Assembly (NCBI RefSeq): GCF_004365705.1
Contig: NZ_SOBN01000002.1
Span: forward strand, 248,001 to 312,000
From: Streptomyces sp. 846.5
GTDB taxonomy: Bacteria; Actinomycetota; Actinomycetes; Streptomycetales; Streptomycetaceae
Length of the DNA: 64,000 bases
Reading direction: 5' to 3'
The position numbers and the translations under genes are program-made. Positions within the stretch are counted from its first letter, which is position 1; each line of letters opens with the position of its first letter. Below, piece by piece: positions 40,689-49,715 of this stretch. The notes below the pieces were generated by a model that saw only the letters and a program-made list of their open reading frames with translations, did no database searches and was not told the DNA's origin.

Positions 40689-41868
40689 TTGTCGGGCAGG
40701 AACCGGTCGGTGATGTAGCGGTGGCTGAGGGTGGCGGCGGCGACCAGCGCGCCGTCCTGGATCTTGACGCCGTGGAAGATTTCCAGGCGCTCGCGGATGC
40801 CCCGCAGGATGGAGATCGCGTCCTCGACGCTCGGCTCGTCCACCAGGACGGTCTGGAAGCGGCGTTCCAGGGCGGCGTCGGACTCGATGTGCTTGCGGTA
40901 CTCGTCCAGGGTGGTGGCGCCGATCATGTGCAGTTCGCCGCGGGCCAGCATCGGTTTGAGCATGTTGCCCGCGTCCATGGCACCCTCGGCGGCCCCGGCG
41001 CCGACGACGGTGTGCAACTCGTCGACGAACAGCAGGATGCGGCCCTCAGCACCCTTGACCTCCGCCAGCACGGCCTTGAGCCGTTCCTCGAACTCGCCGC
41101 GGTATTTGGCCCCGGCCACCAGAGACCCCATGTCGAGCGAGAAGACCGTCTTGTCCCGCAGTCCCTCGGGGACGTCGCCGCGGACGATCCGCTGGGCCAG
41201 GCCCTCCACGATGGCGGTCTTGCCGACGCCCGGTTCGCCGATCAGCACCGGGTTGTTCTTGGTCTTGCGGCTGAGGATCTGGATGACCCGGCGGATCTCG
41301 GCGTCCCGTCCGATCACCGGGTCCAGGCGGCTGGCACGCGCCTCCATCACCAGGTCGCGGCCGTACTTCTCCAGGGCCACATACGCTTCCTCAGGATTGG
41401 CGGAGGTGACCCGCTGGTTCCCGCGCACCGTGGTGAGGGCGGCGAGGAAGGAGTCCTTGCTGACGCCCCGTTCGCCGAGCCGCCGGCCGGCCGCGGTGGC
41501 CGGTCCCTCGTCCACCAGGGCCAGCACCAGGTGCTCGGTGGAGACGTACTCGTCCTTGAGTCGCTTGGCCTCCTGTTCCGCGCTGTCCAGCAGCCGGGCC
41601 AGCCGCTGGGTCACCATCACCTGGCCTGGGGCGGCGCCCGGACCGGTCGTGCGCGGGCGCTTGGCGAGATCGGCCTTCACGGCGGCGCGCAGGGCGGCCG
41701 GGTCGGCGCCGGCGTCGGCCAGCAGACGGGTCGTCAGGCCGTCCTGCTGGTCGAGCAGGGCCAGCAGCAGGTGCTCGCCGTCGACCTCGGTCTGTCCCAT
41801 CCGTACCGCGACGCTCTGCGCTTCCTGCAGGGCTTCCTGGGATTTCTGGGTGGGCGGTTCATGTCCAT
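40682..41868 (-). pseudogene. clpB: clpB disaggregase, frameshifted at the start and lacking the second ATPase domain
   Basis: The frame has the ClpB N-domain ([20 protein letters not shown]), a linker, and the first AAA+ domain with Walker [19 protein letters not shown], Walker [10 protein letters not shown] and [19 protein letters not shown]. It stops matching at FLPDKAI, where the rest of the protein (about 480 residues with the second ATPase domain) has been replaced by the F420-reductase fragment. The natural start is ATG at 41868 (AAGGAG upstream, MDMNR). One base is missing right after MDMNR, so translation from it goes out of frame, and the main frame lacks a good start. It is therefore doubly broken. 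It follows cbpM with a 10-bp overlap. Confidence 0.85.
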
Positions 41869-42248
41869 GTCGTCGGCTCCTTGGCGGTTCGTTCGCTGCG
41901 CCGCAGTGCGGTCTCCAGACGTTCGATGCGGTCGAGCAGGTCCAGGACGACGCCGATGGCCGCGTAGTTGAGGTTCAGTCCGGCCCGCAGCCGCTGCACC
42001 CGGGCGATGGCCGACGGTGCGCCGTCCCGGAACCACAACCGGCCGCGGGCGTCACGCTCGGCGTCCACCAGCCCGAGGGCGACGAAGCGGCTGACGAGTT
42101 CGGGCGGCAGTCCGCTGCGGGAGGTCACGTCGGCCATGGGGAGCTGATAGGGGCTGGGGCTGGTCCGGTACACCCGCACCAGGGGATAGGCAGGTCTGGC
42201 GCCGGCCTGTCCGAAGCCTTCGGCGGGAGAACGGCGTTCGGCTCTCAT
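41859..42248 (-). CDS. CbpM-like chaperone modulator (MerR-type helix-turn-helix)
   Basis: 129 residues from ATG at 42248, which overlaps the stop of the dnaJ remnant (ATGA). After a 38-residue N-terminal tail a CbpM/MerR-like domain reads [40 protein letters not shown] and [20 protein letters not shown], ending in a helix [20 protein letters not shown]. CbpM proteins bind and restrain DnaJ/CbpA co-chaperones. Both partner genes are damaged here (dnaJ truncated upstream, clpB broken downstream), so this gene is intact but probably stranded without its operon. Confidence 0.75.
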   Translation of the reverse strand: MRAERRSPAEGFGQAGARPAYPLVRVYRTSPSPYQLPMADVTSRSGLPPELVSRFVALGLVDAERDARGRLWFRDGAPSAIARVQRLRAGLNLNYAAIGVVLDLLDRIERLETALRRSERTAKEPTTWT

Positions 42249-42356
42249 GTCTGCTTCCTCGGGTCGAAGGAGGAGACTGCCGCCAGTTCCTCGAACAGCT
42301 CGCGTTCTCGCGGGCCGGGCGAGGGCGGCACCATGACCTTGATCTCGGCATAGAGG
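42245..42356 (-). pseudogene. dnaJ/cbpA, C-terminal stub
   Basis: The last 37 codons, [20 protein letters not shown] followed by [17 protein letters not shown], are the conserved end of a DnaJ-type co-chaperone (RGDLYAEVKVMVP in intact genes). Everything upstream is gone. The break is at about 42356, beside a GGCATAG/CTATGCC inverted repeat (42347-42366) and the start of an IstB fragment on the other strand. Insertion of an IS21-type element followed by deletion is the simplest explanation. Confidence 0.75.
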
Positions 42357-42379
42357 TCACTATGCCGATATCCGCATAG

Positions 42380-42649
<270 letters not shown>

Positions 42650-42968
42650 CCGTCAGAGGGTCAAATCCGTGGGAGCACCTCGCGCTCAAAAGTGCGGAAG
42701 CATTGACACCGGCACACCTTAGGCCCGAGATCCCTTCGGCGTCATCAGACGAAGACCGTTCGAATCGCCTGGAATCCCTTCTGCGCATGGAACTGCCTGG
42801 GCCGGCTGCGCTGTGGCATCGACCACGGCGGCAGCCTCCTGGACGCGCGCATGGTCGGCAACGACGTGACGCGGACGCGGGGCCTCGCTTCGAACTCGTC
42901 TTGGGAGTCGTCGTTCAGCACGTGTGCGTTTCAGGTGACGGATGCTCAGCGATGGCTGGGCCTGCCAG
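42650..42968. other. Region after the IstB remnant, no gene seen
   Basis: No frame has a start signal or recognisable motif. The first 70 bases probably include the right end of the former IS21-type element, but no matching left end remains to prove it. Confidence 0.45.
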
Positions 42969-43262
42969 TCAGTCGATGCCTTCGATGATGCGGAAGTCGC
43001 GCTCGACGCCGTCGGGGAGGGCCACCATCGCCTTCTGGTAGGCCTCGCTCTCGTATGCCGCGACGGCCTGTTCAAAGCTGTCGAACTCGATCAGAACGAC
43101 GCGTTGCGTGATTCCGGCCTCGTGCGCGACGACTCGACCGCCACGGGACAGGGTGCGCCCGCCCCCAGCATGGACAGCCGGACGGGCCAGCTGGTCGTAG
43201 GCAGTCAGCCTCTCAGGGTCGGAAATGGCGGGGTAGACACTGACCCAGTAGCCCTTGGCCAT
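42969..43262 (-). CDS. DUF1330 family protein
   Basis: 97 residues from ATG at 43262 with GGAGG upstream. It matches the small ferredoxin-like DUF1330 fold: AKGYWVSVYPAISDPERLTA, GGRTLSRGGRVVAHEAG, QRVVLIEFDSFEQAVAAYES and YQKAMVALPDGVERDFRIIE. Such proteins form alpha/beta barrel dimers and may be small oxygenases or isomerases; function is unproven. It diverges from a LysR regulator whose start is 158 bp away, a common regulator/target arrangement. Confidence 0.88.
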   Translation of the reverse strand: MAKGYWVSVYPAISDPERLTAYDQLARPAVHAGGGRTLSRGGRVVAHEAGITQRVVLIEFDSFEQAVAAYESEAYQKAMVALPDGVERDFRIIEGID

Positions 43263-43420
43263 GGAAACCTCCTGTGTTCGGCCGGATACGTCCGACTTCG
43301 AATTGACACTCAGATCGATCGATCCCGGCATGCGCAGGTTAGGGCTTGATGTGCGGTCGAGGGAAAGACCGGTACGGGATAGACTCAGAACGGATCGTTA
43401 TCAATCGGCAGGGAGGGCAC

Positions 43421-44323
43421 GTGGCGCCGGATACGGTGAGCCTGCGGTACTTCCTGGTGCTGGCGCAGGAGTTGAACTTCACCCGCGCGGCCGCGCGGAT
43501 CGGTATCGCACAGCCCGCACTCAGTGCCCGGATGCGCCGATTGGAGGCGGAACTCGGTACGGCCCTGCTGGTCCGCAACACGCGTAACGTCGTATTGACC
43601 ACGGCCGGTGCGGCTTTGCTGGAGTCCGCGCCGCCCGCGCTGGCGGCGCTGGACCGGGCGTGGGACACCGCCCGGAGCGCGGCGGCCGGTGAACTGGGCA
43701 CGCTGCGCATCGGATACAGCCTCAGCGCCGGGGCAGAGACAGCACCGGCCCTGGTGGACAGGCTGATGCGTGGCAACAGCGGGCTCGAGGTCGGCGCGGT
43801 CCCGATGGCGACACCGGAGATCTCCCCCGCGGTCGCCGACGGCCGCATCGATGCCGGGATCACCCGCGGTGAACAACCGGGCCGTGGTGTGCGCCGGTTC
43901 CTGCTGAGGCGTGCCCGCATCGGGGTCCAGCTGGCGCAGCACCATCCGCTGGCCGAACACCCGGAGATCGAGATCGCCGACGCGGCCGCGTATCCGCTGC
44001 GACTCCCGGACCGCGCGGCCAACCCCGTGATCCACGATCAGCTGTCCGCAGTGTTCCGAGACACCCGACCACACCCCCGATTCCACACGCCCGCAGTCTC
44101 TTTCGACATGTCTCAGCGCGACCTGCGCGACGGGGTCACCCTCGCCCCGGCCGGAGAAGTCGCGGCCGCGGCACAACCGGCCGGTCTCACCTGGCGACCG
44201 CTGCGGGGCGCGCCCAGCCTGACGTTCCACCTGGTCCTCCCACGCGAGCAGTCGCCACTACACCGCCGCATCCGTGCCGTCGCCAAAACCCTGGCGCACG
44301 AGCTGCGCTGGCTGCCGGACTGA
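43421..44323 (+). CDS. LysR-family transcriptional regulator
   Basis: 300 residues from GTG at 43421, preceded by GGGAGGG; an earlier ATG would add a non-conserved lead. The helix-turn-helix is classical: LRYFLVLAQELNFTRAAARI, then GIAQPALSARMRRLEAELGT. The effector domain spans about 85-295, with LRIGYSLSAGAETAPALVDR at its first strand. LysR proteins usually activate a divergent target, here the DUF1330 gene, in response to a small ligand. Confidence 0.9.
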   Translation: MAPDTVSLRYFLVLAQELNFTRAAARIGIAQPALSARMRRLEAELGTALLVRNTRNVVLTTAGAALLESAPPALAALDRAWDTARSAAAGELGTLRIGYSLSAGAETAPALVDRLMRGNSGLEVGAVPMATPEISPAVADGRIDAGITRGEQPGRGVRRFLLRRARIGVQLAQHHPLAEHPEIEIADAAAYPLRLPDRAANPVIHDQLSAVFRDTRPHPRFHTPAVSFDMSQRDLRDGVTLAPAGEVAAAAQPAGLTWRPLRGAPSLTFHLVLPREQSPLHRRIRAVAKTLAHELRWLPD

Positions 44324-44496
44324 CGCGCAAGAGGTCAAGCGAGACGGACGTCTGCGGTGGCGAGGCCGAAGTCCCTGCGCCCGGCGGACTTCGCGATGAT
44401 GACGACGACGGCGGTCTTGCTGAATGTCCGAGACGACCTCGCTACGCCGGCGGGCCAGCATCCGAAAGCCTGGGCACGAACGCGCCTTCGAGCTCG

Positions 44497-44655
44497 GTCG
44501 CCGGGGACAAGGCCTATTCGTCCCACGGCGACCGATCCCACCTGCGCAAACGCCGGATCAAGGCCGTCATTCCGGAGAGGTCGGACCAGGCCGCGACCCG
44601 GAAGAGGACGGGTTGCCGAGGCGGCCGGCCCGTCGGCCACGACGCCGAGCTCCGA
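44497..44655 (+). pseudogene. IS5-family transposase fragment
   Basis: The frame reads VAGDKAYSSHGDRSHLRKRR, then IKAVIPERSDQAATRKRTGC and RGGRPVGHDAEL. This is the conserved block around the second catalytic Asp of IS5-type transposases (DKAYSS-R-x-LR-RGIKAVIPE, RGGRP). Both ends are lost, and the right end runs into the 3' end of the VOC gene. No inverted repeats are visible. Confidence 0.7.
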
Positions 44656-44656
44656 C

Positions 44657-45085
44657 CTATGGGCGGGTGTAAGGCCGAGTCATGACCTCCATGTTGTGAC
44701 CGTCCGGGTCCTCGAAGTAGGCGCCACGACCGCCGAACCATCCGTTGATCCGGCCCGGCTCGGTGTGGCCGGGGTCGGCGAAGTAGGTGACCCCGGCCGC
44801 CTCCAGGCGGGCGATGACAGCGTCGAACTGCTCGTCAGGGACGAGGAAGGCGTAGTGCTGTGACTGGATCGGCTCGTTCCTCTTCTCGTAGTAGTCGAGA
44901 GTCACGCCGTTGCCGAGGTCAACAGGCAGGAACGGCCCGAACGGGGTGCCGACCTTCAGGCCCAGGACTACTGCGAGGAACTCGGCGGACAGCTGGCGGT
45001 CGCTTGCGTAGACAGCCGTGTGGTTGAGCTGGACGAGAGCCGTCGGCAGTTCGGATTCATGCGGGTACTGCTGGTCATGGGACAT
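44657..45085 (-). CDS. VOC (glyoxalase/bleomycin-resistance) family protein
   Basis: 142 residues. Two beta-alpha-beta-beta-beta units of the vicinal oxygen chelate fold are visible: VQLNHTAVYASDRQLSAEFL with a metal His at its start, FGPFLPVDLGNGVTLDYYEK, SQHYAFLVPDEQFDAVIARL with a second His, and AYFEDPDGHNMEVMTRP with the final Glu. This ligand set fits a divalent-metal enzyme such as a dioxygenase, glyoxalase or antibiotic-modifying protein. Neighbours give no clue because both sides are debris. Confidence 0.88.
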   Translation of the reverse strand: MSHDQQYPHESELPTALVQLNHTAVYASDRQLSAEFLAVVLGLKVGTPFGPFLPVDLGNGVTLDYYEKRNEPIQSQHYAFLVPDEQFDAVIARLEAAGVTYFADPGHTEPGRINGWFGGRGAYFEDPDGHNMEVMTRPYTRP

Positions 45086-45346
45086 CAGTGGTGTATCTCC
45101 GGTCTTGGGATCCGCTGGAGCGAGGCGCCGGATGCGGGCGCCGGGAGCGAAGACGCGAAGAAGGGGGGCGGGCCTCTTGCCCGCCTCGGGCTCACGCCGA
45201 GGCCGGGAACCTCACTCGTGCGTGGCCCATGGCCGACCCGGCAGTCACCCGACCGACCCTAGCGATCACCACAGGCGGGGACAACACCATTTATCGGCCA
45301 CGCTTCGGCCGCAGTCCGGGCCGTCGACGAATCCGGTGCGGCATGG

Positions 45347-45600
45347 TCACGAGCGACGGACGAATTCGGGAATGGCCTTGGCCGACTTGTCCGGAGACTG
45401 CATGCCGGCGTAGCGGCCGACTCCGGGGAGAGACACCGAGCCGACCTGCTTCGCCGCCACGGCCTGCGTCATGGTGGCGGCCGTGAAGGAGCGTCCGCCG
45501 GCGCCGACGGCGAGCACAGGTGCGGTCAGGCCCGGCTCCTCGGCGAGACCCTTGATCTCGGGGCCCTCGCGCAGCAGCGACCGGTGGAGGCCGATCGCTC
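45347..45600 (-). pseudogene. Alpha/beta hydrolase, C-terminal fragment
   Basis: About 80 residues before the stop read HRSLLREGPEIKGLAEEPGL, TAPVLAVGAGGRSF, then LPGVGRYAGMQSPDKSAKAI and PEFVRRS. This is the usual end of an epoxide-hydrolase-like protein, though the catalytic His of the G-H-Y position is Arg here. The nucleophile half is missing. It meets, tail to tail at about 45600, a short plus-strand stub (LGIEEKDLTNELYSDAVAAQ to a stop at 45687) of another lost gene. Confidence 0.6.
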
Positions 45601-45813
45601 CTCGCCAGGGCACTACGCGAGTTGGGCATCGAGGAGAAGGACCTGACGAACGAGCTCTACTCCGACGCAGTCGCCGCGCAACGCTGACAGCGAGGCCCCC
45701 CGCACCGAACTCCTGAGTTCTAGAGGTGGTTGCAGGACCGGAAGGACCACCGTGTTGCGGTGATCGCTGGAATCCGCCCTCCCGGCAGAACCCGGGTCTG
45801 TCGGCGGGGTTCG

Positions 45814-46152
45814 TCAGCCGTCGAGGCGCGGGTCGTTGATGCTGACGGTGACGATGCCGGGAGGGTAGTCCTCCTGGCGGTCGGTCAGGATCAGCTGCTG
45901 GGTCGGGCGCAGTGGGGTCGGTAGGCATGCGGCGATGGCGTGGCAGGTTTCCGGGCTGCCGTAGCCGTCGCGGATCATCGTGCCGACCGTGGTGGCCTGG
46001 GCGGCGTCCAGGGGTTCGATCTCGACGACGGGCAGGGCCAGGATGCGGCCGGCGGCTCCTTCGTCCGCGACCTCGGCGGCCATCAGGCACAGGGCGGGCA
46101 CGAGCAGATTCTCGAAGGGGGAGGCTGCGGCATTGCTGATGAGGCGGTGCAT
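45814..46152 (-). CDS. Hypothetical protein, 112 residues
   Basis: The frame has good third-position GC and a plausible folded protein: MHRLISNAAASPFENLLVPA, LCLMAAEVADEGAAGRILAL, PVVEIEPLDAAQATTVGTMI and HAIAACLPTPLRP, ending in IVTVSINDP. The alternation of short helices and strands resembles a PIN-like fold, but the four acidic active-site residues cannot be assigned, so I do not claim a nuclease. The start is uncertain, since no strong ribosome-binding site precedes the ATG and the true start may be upstream. Confidence 0.5.
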   Translation of the reverse strand: MHRLISNAAASPFENLLVPALCLMAAEVADEGAAGRILALPVVEIEPLDAAQATTVGTMIRDGYGSPETCHAIAACLPTPLRPTQQLILTDRQEDYPPGIVTVSINDPRLDG

Positions 46153-46520
46153 TGGGCGGCATACCTGTCGAATACTTTTCGTACTTGCGGTTCCTCGACC
46201 AGCTGGCGACCGCCGTCAACGCCCCGGCTGATTCACCCGCATCAGGCCCGCTCCCCCACCCCCGCCGGCCTGGAGGCGACCACTGCTCAGTGCGCCCGCC
46301 GGTGCGGGCGGCGACACACTTCCAGCCGCTGCTGGCGCCCGCCCTCAGGCGGGTCCCCGACGCCCCATAATCGCACGCATGATCGACAGTGCATCCTCTG
46401 ATCCACGAACTTTCCTGTGAATCAAGAGAGTTCACGCAACCTCTACAGATTTCCCCCCTTGTGTGCGTATCGTTCTAAGGGGCGTTTTGTGGCCATGATC
46501 ACAGCGTGGGGGGATTGAAA
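46153..46520. other. Upstream region of the zinc-ribbon operon, no gene seen
   Basis: No supported gene. The last 100 bases are AT-richer (around CTCTACAGATTT) and probably contain the promoter of the operon that starts at 46521, although I cannot pick out convincing -35 and -10 elements. Confidence 0.4.
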
Positions 46521-48332
46521 ATGGCTGTGCACTGTAGTGCGTGCGGGCATGTGAACGCGGACGACGCCGGGTTCTGCGGTTCCTGCGGTCAGGCGACAAC
46601 GACTCTGGAACCTGTGGCGGCCGCGCCCTCGGTGTCGGACGCGGAGTCGACCACGGTGTTGGGTGCGGTGCCGGTCAGCCGCGTCGCGGAGGGCCTGGCC
46701 ACGGTTCCGGAACAGCCCGGCGCGCTGCTGAAGGCGGCAGGGGGAGCGGCGGCCGGGCTGTCCCGCGGTGGCGGCATTGGGATTCCGACGCGACGCACGG
46801 TTCACGACGGGCCGCTGGGCGGAGTGGGGCGCGACGAGGCGACACGGCACCTGTGCGCAGCCGTGCACCTCGACAGTGCATTGGCTGAGAAGCTTGTCGA
46901 GAACGTGCTGGAGGAGCCGCTGCTGGCGGTGTCACGCTCCCCCGGGCTGGACCTGGTGGCGGTCATGAAGCACGTGGTGGCCGCGCGGGCCCGGCACCTG
47001 GTGCGGGACCTGTCCCTGGTGGCCGCGCTGGTGCTGATGTTCATCTGCCTGGTGACGCTGCACCTGGGGCTGTTCGTCCTGCTGCTGGTGGTGTCGTGGC
47101 TGGTGGTGTTCGTCGAGGCGTACCTCGTGCGCTGGGGCCCGACCACGCTGTCGCTGCGTCGCGGTGCCTTCCGGGCGGCCGACGCGCCCAAGCCCCAACG
47201 GCAGTTGACGATCGAACAGATCCAACGAGTGGCGCAGTACGAGGCGGGAAACGTCAGTGCCTACCTGGGCGAGGACTTCCTGCCGTTCTCCGGTTACGGC
47301 TGGCCGCTGGACAGCTGGTCCTTCGCGCTGGACACCACCCGCCCCGAGGACCCGGACCGGCCCGTAGAACCCTTCTCGGTCACCGAGTTGAACGAGCGGA
47401 TCAAGGAGCAGGTCGCGAAACTGGACATCGCCGGCCTGGGCGTGAGCGACCGCCTGTTCATCAACGGCTTCGACATGCACCACGACCCCGACCTGCTGAC
47501 CGGATCGACCCCGGCCGCCAGGCTGCTCGGCCGCCCGGTGGAACGCGTCGCCCAGGAGTTCATCGACGAGCTGCGGGAACGCCCCGAGGACCGTGCCCGC
47601 CCCTATCTGGTCGCCGAGGTCGTCGGCTGGAACGGTGAACTCGTCTACTCCTTCCTGCTGCGGCTGACCCTCAGCGCGACCCACTTGTTCGTTGAGGCCA
47701 CCCACTGCCTGCTGCCACCGCTGGGGGACCAGTACTACGAGATCGACTTCCTGCTCAGGTACCCCACGCTGCGTCAGTTCCTGGTGCTGATCGCGCGCAG
47801 CGGACTGCGGTGGCCGGGGATGATGCTGCGCTGCATCCCGCGTTCGGGCCGCCAGGTCTTCGCCGACTACCTGCGCTCACAGAAGCAGCGGCGCCAGCGG
47901 CGGCGGATCGCCGGACTGGACAACTTCGACCACGGCCCGATCTTCAGCGTCCGGGAGCTGGCCAGCGACCTGCGCTCGCGGGTCCCGAACCGGTTCCCCT
48001 CGCTGGGGTTCCTGGAGCCGGTCGTCGGTCCGGTGCTGAGCGTGGTCCTGCGGCTGTTCATGGACAGTGGCGGCCGCTACCTGAACTACCACCGCTACTT
48101 CCAGATCCTGGACCGGGACATGTACACCAAGGTCGTGGAGAAGCGGGTCTTCGCCGCGCTCGCCGAGTTCCTGGAGGAGCGCAACGTCGACCCGGACGAG
48201 TTGAAGAGACGCGCCGAGATGATCGTCAACAACAGCCTGACCGTGGGGGACAACGCCACCGTGACCGGTGGGGCGTTCAGTGTCGGCCACGGCTCCCGTG
48301 CCACAGCCACATCAGGCGGCCAAGGCCGTTGA
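46521..48332 (+). CDS. Zinc-ribbon membrane protein of unknown function (operon gene 1)
   Basis: 603 residues from ATG at 46521 with GGGGGGA upstream. The N-terminus is a zinc ribbon: C5-x2-C8 and C19-x2-C22 in CSACGHVN and FCGSCGQ. A disordered stretch follows to about 95, then a helical region and two adjacent membrane helices (164-205, LMFICLVTLHLGLFVLLLVV at the core). The large cytoplasmic C-terminal part (about 390 residues) is well structured but matches nothing I know, with QYEAGNVSAYLGEDFLPFSG, VAEVVGWNGELVYSFLLRLT and FLLRYPTLRQFLVLIARSGL. The last 35 residues contain GDNATVTGGAFSVGHGSRAT, a motif shared with the next gene. Function unknown. Confidence 0.8.
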   Translation: MAVHCSACGHVNADDAGFCGSCGQATTTLEPVAAAPSVSDAESTTVLGAVPVSRVAEGLATVPEQPGALLKAAGGAAAGLSRGGGIGIPTRRTVHDGPLGGVGRDEATRHLCAAVHLDSALAEKLVENVLEEPLLAVSRSPGLDLVAVMKHVVAARARHLVRDLSLVAALVLMFICLVTLHLGLFVLLLVVSWLVVFVEAYLVRWGPTTLSLRRGAFRAADAPKPQRQLTIEQIQRVAQYEAGNVSAYLGEDFLPFSGYGWPLDSWSFALDTTRPEDPDRPVEPFSVTELNERIKEQVAKLDIAGLGVSDRLFINGFDMHHDPDLLTGSTPAARLLGRPVERVAQEFIDELRERPEDRARPYLVAEVVGWNGELVYSFLLRLTLSATHLFVEATHCLLPPLGDQYYEIDFLLRYPTLRQFLVLIARSGLRWPGMMLRCIPRSGRQVFADYLRSQKQRRQRRRIAGLDNFDHGPIFSVRELASDLRSRVPNRFPSLGFLEPVVGPVLSVVLRLFMDSGGRYLNYHRYFQILDRDMYTKVVEKRVFAALAEFLEERNVDPDELKRRAEMIVNNSLTVGDNATVTGGAFSVGHGSRATATSGGQGR

Positions 48333-48367
48333 GGCCGGCAACCCGCCCCAGCGAAAGGACCTGAGCC

Positions 48368-48745
48368 ATGGGAAGCAAGAAGGACAACAGCCTGGAGATC
48401 AAAGGCCACGCCAGTGTGAGCGGCGGAGCCTTCAGCGTCGGCGACAAGAGCCACGCGGAGAACACCACCTACGCCGCCGGCGCGCCCGCGTCCCCGCAGA
48501 CCATCGAGGAACTGCGGGCGGCGGTCGCCGACTTCATCGTCCAACTGCGCGCCGCCGGACCGGAGGTCGCCGCCACGGTGCCGATCGCGGAGGTCGTGCA
48601 GCAGGAGCTCGATCAGACGACCCCCGACGGGAACCTGATCGAGCGGCTGTTCGCCCGGATCGTCAGTGGTCTCGGCAGCGCGACCGTGCTGACCGGGGCG
48701 GTGACCGCACTGGTGGCCGCCGCCAGAGCGTTGCTCGGGGGGTAG
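48368..48745 (+). CDS. Small GGAFSVG-motif protein (operon gene 2)
   Basis: 125 residues, 35 bp after gene 1, with AAAGGA upstream. The first 35 residues (GHASVSGGAFSVGDKSHAEN) repeat the C-terminal motif of gene 1 (GDNATVTGGAFSVGHGSRAT), as if both carry one small beta-turn module. A helical region follows (PQTIEELRAAVADFIVQLRA, VPIAEVVQQELDQTTPDGNL), then a hydrophobic Ala/Gly/Leu-rich end (GSATVLTGAVTALVAAARAL). That last stretch could be a membrane or packing helix. It resembles small DUF5955-like actinobacterial proteins in layout, but I cannot confirm membership. It probably interacts with gene 1 through the shared motif. Confidence 0.7.
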   Translation: MGSKKDNSLEIKGHASVSGGAFSVGDKSHAENTTYAAGAPASPQTIEELRAAVADFIVQLRAAGPEVAATVPIAEVVQQELDQTTPDGNLIERLFARIVSGLGSATVLTGAVTALVAAARALLGG

Positions 48746-48793
48746 CAGAAGTGCCGCAGGACGCAGTGAACTCAGGGGGGAGACGGGGATCAG

Positions 48794-49549
48794 ATGCGAA
48801 CATGCAGCCGCTGCGGGCGACCGCTGGCGCCGGACGCAGTGCGTTTCTGCACCAGCTGCGGACAGCCGATCGAGCCGAACGGGCGGGTCGATCAGGTCGA
48901 ACCGGTCGAGCGGATCGAACCCGGTGGTCCCGCACAGGAGCCGCCGCCGGCCGCGGCTGATCGGCGCAGCCGCTACGACTGGCGGGTCTTTGCCGCGATT
49001 GCCGCGGTGATCGCGGTGGCGGCCGTCACCGCGATCCTGCTGACGCGGGGCACTGGACCCAGCACAGTCGCCGCGGGGTCCCCCGCCGCCTCCTCGGCCC
49101 CGGCCCCGACGGGCACCACGCCGTCACCGGCCGCCACCGACTCCCCGGCAGCGGTCGGTCCCAGCCTGACTCCGTCCGTCGGGGCAACGGACACCTCGAT
49201 GTCACCGCAGGCGACGGCCTCCCCGACGGTCAGCCCTTCCGCCGCCGTGACCGCACCGCCCGATGTGGTCACGGCCTACTACAACGCCCTGAACAAGCAG
49301 GACTACCGGACCGCCTGGAACCTGGGCGGGGACAATCTCGACAGCGACTACGCCACCTTCAAGGCCGGCTTCGCCCAGACCGCCAGCGATCATCTGACCG
49401 TGACCGGGAGCAGCGGCGACAGCGTCAGCGTGCAGCTCGCCGCACATCAGTCCGACGGGACCATTCTGGACTTCGCCGGCACCTACACCGTGGTCAACGG
49501 CAAGATCACCCAGGGATCGCTGCACTCCACCGGAACCGGTGTCCCCTAG
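48794..49549 (+). CDS. Zinc-ribbon membrane protein with extracytoplasmic domain (operon gene 3)
   Basis: 251 residues, 48 bp after gene 2. It has an N-terminal zinc ribbon (C4, C7, C19, C22 in CSRCGRP and FCTSCGQ), a Pro/Glu-rich stretch and one membrane helix (65-84, VFAAIAAVIAVAAVTAILLT). A Ser/Thr/Ala/Pro-rich linker of about 75 residues follows, then a C-terminal domain of about 90 residues with VVTAYYNALNKQDYRTAWNL. That last domain looks like the NTF2-like or DUF4878-like fold found outside the membrane. The layout (ribbon inside, small cone-like domain outside) suits a signalling or scaffolding protein. It shares the ribbon with gene 1 and is probably cotranscribed with it. Confidence 0.8.
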   Translation: MRTCSRCGRPLAPDAVRFCTSCGQPIEPNGRVDQVEPVERIEPGGPAQEPPPAAADRRSRYDWRVFAAIAAVIAVAAVTAILLTRGTGPSTVAAGSPAASSAPAPTGTTPSPAATDSPAAVGPSLTPSVGATDTSMSPQATASPTVSPSAAVTAPPDVVTAYYNALNKQDYRTAWNLGGDNLDSDYATFKAGFAQTASDHLTVTGSSGDSVSVQLAAHQSDGTILDFAGTYTVVNGKITQGSLHSTGTGVP

Positions 49550-49636
49550 GGGGTAAGGCGGCTCGGAGCAGGTTTCCGGCTGGGCGCGTGCGGCGTTCAA
49601 GCGCTGATGGGGGTACTGGCCGCTGAGGGAACGGGT

Positions 49637-49674
49637 GCGCCGTGGCCGACGGGGAGGGTCGTCGGCCACGGCGC
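49637..49674. terminator. Strong bidirectional hairpin
   Basis: GCGCCGTGGCCGAC (49637-49650) and GTCGGCCACGGCGC (49661-49674) form a perfect 14-bp stem with a 10-base loop. It lies between the end of the zinc-ribbon operon and the convergent GH54 stop (49716). Confidence 0.75.
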
Positions 49675-49715
49675 GGTCGGTGTGCGGTCGGACTAGCGGC
49701 TGGCCGCGCTACCGG

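Noticed and set aside
44324..44496. Short minus-strand frame ending RTFSKTAVVVIIAKSAG
   Set aside because: It looks faintly like protein but has no start, no family and only about 30 plausible residues next to an IS5 fragment, so I do not list it as a gene.
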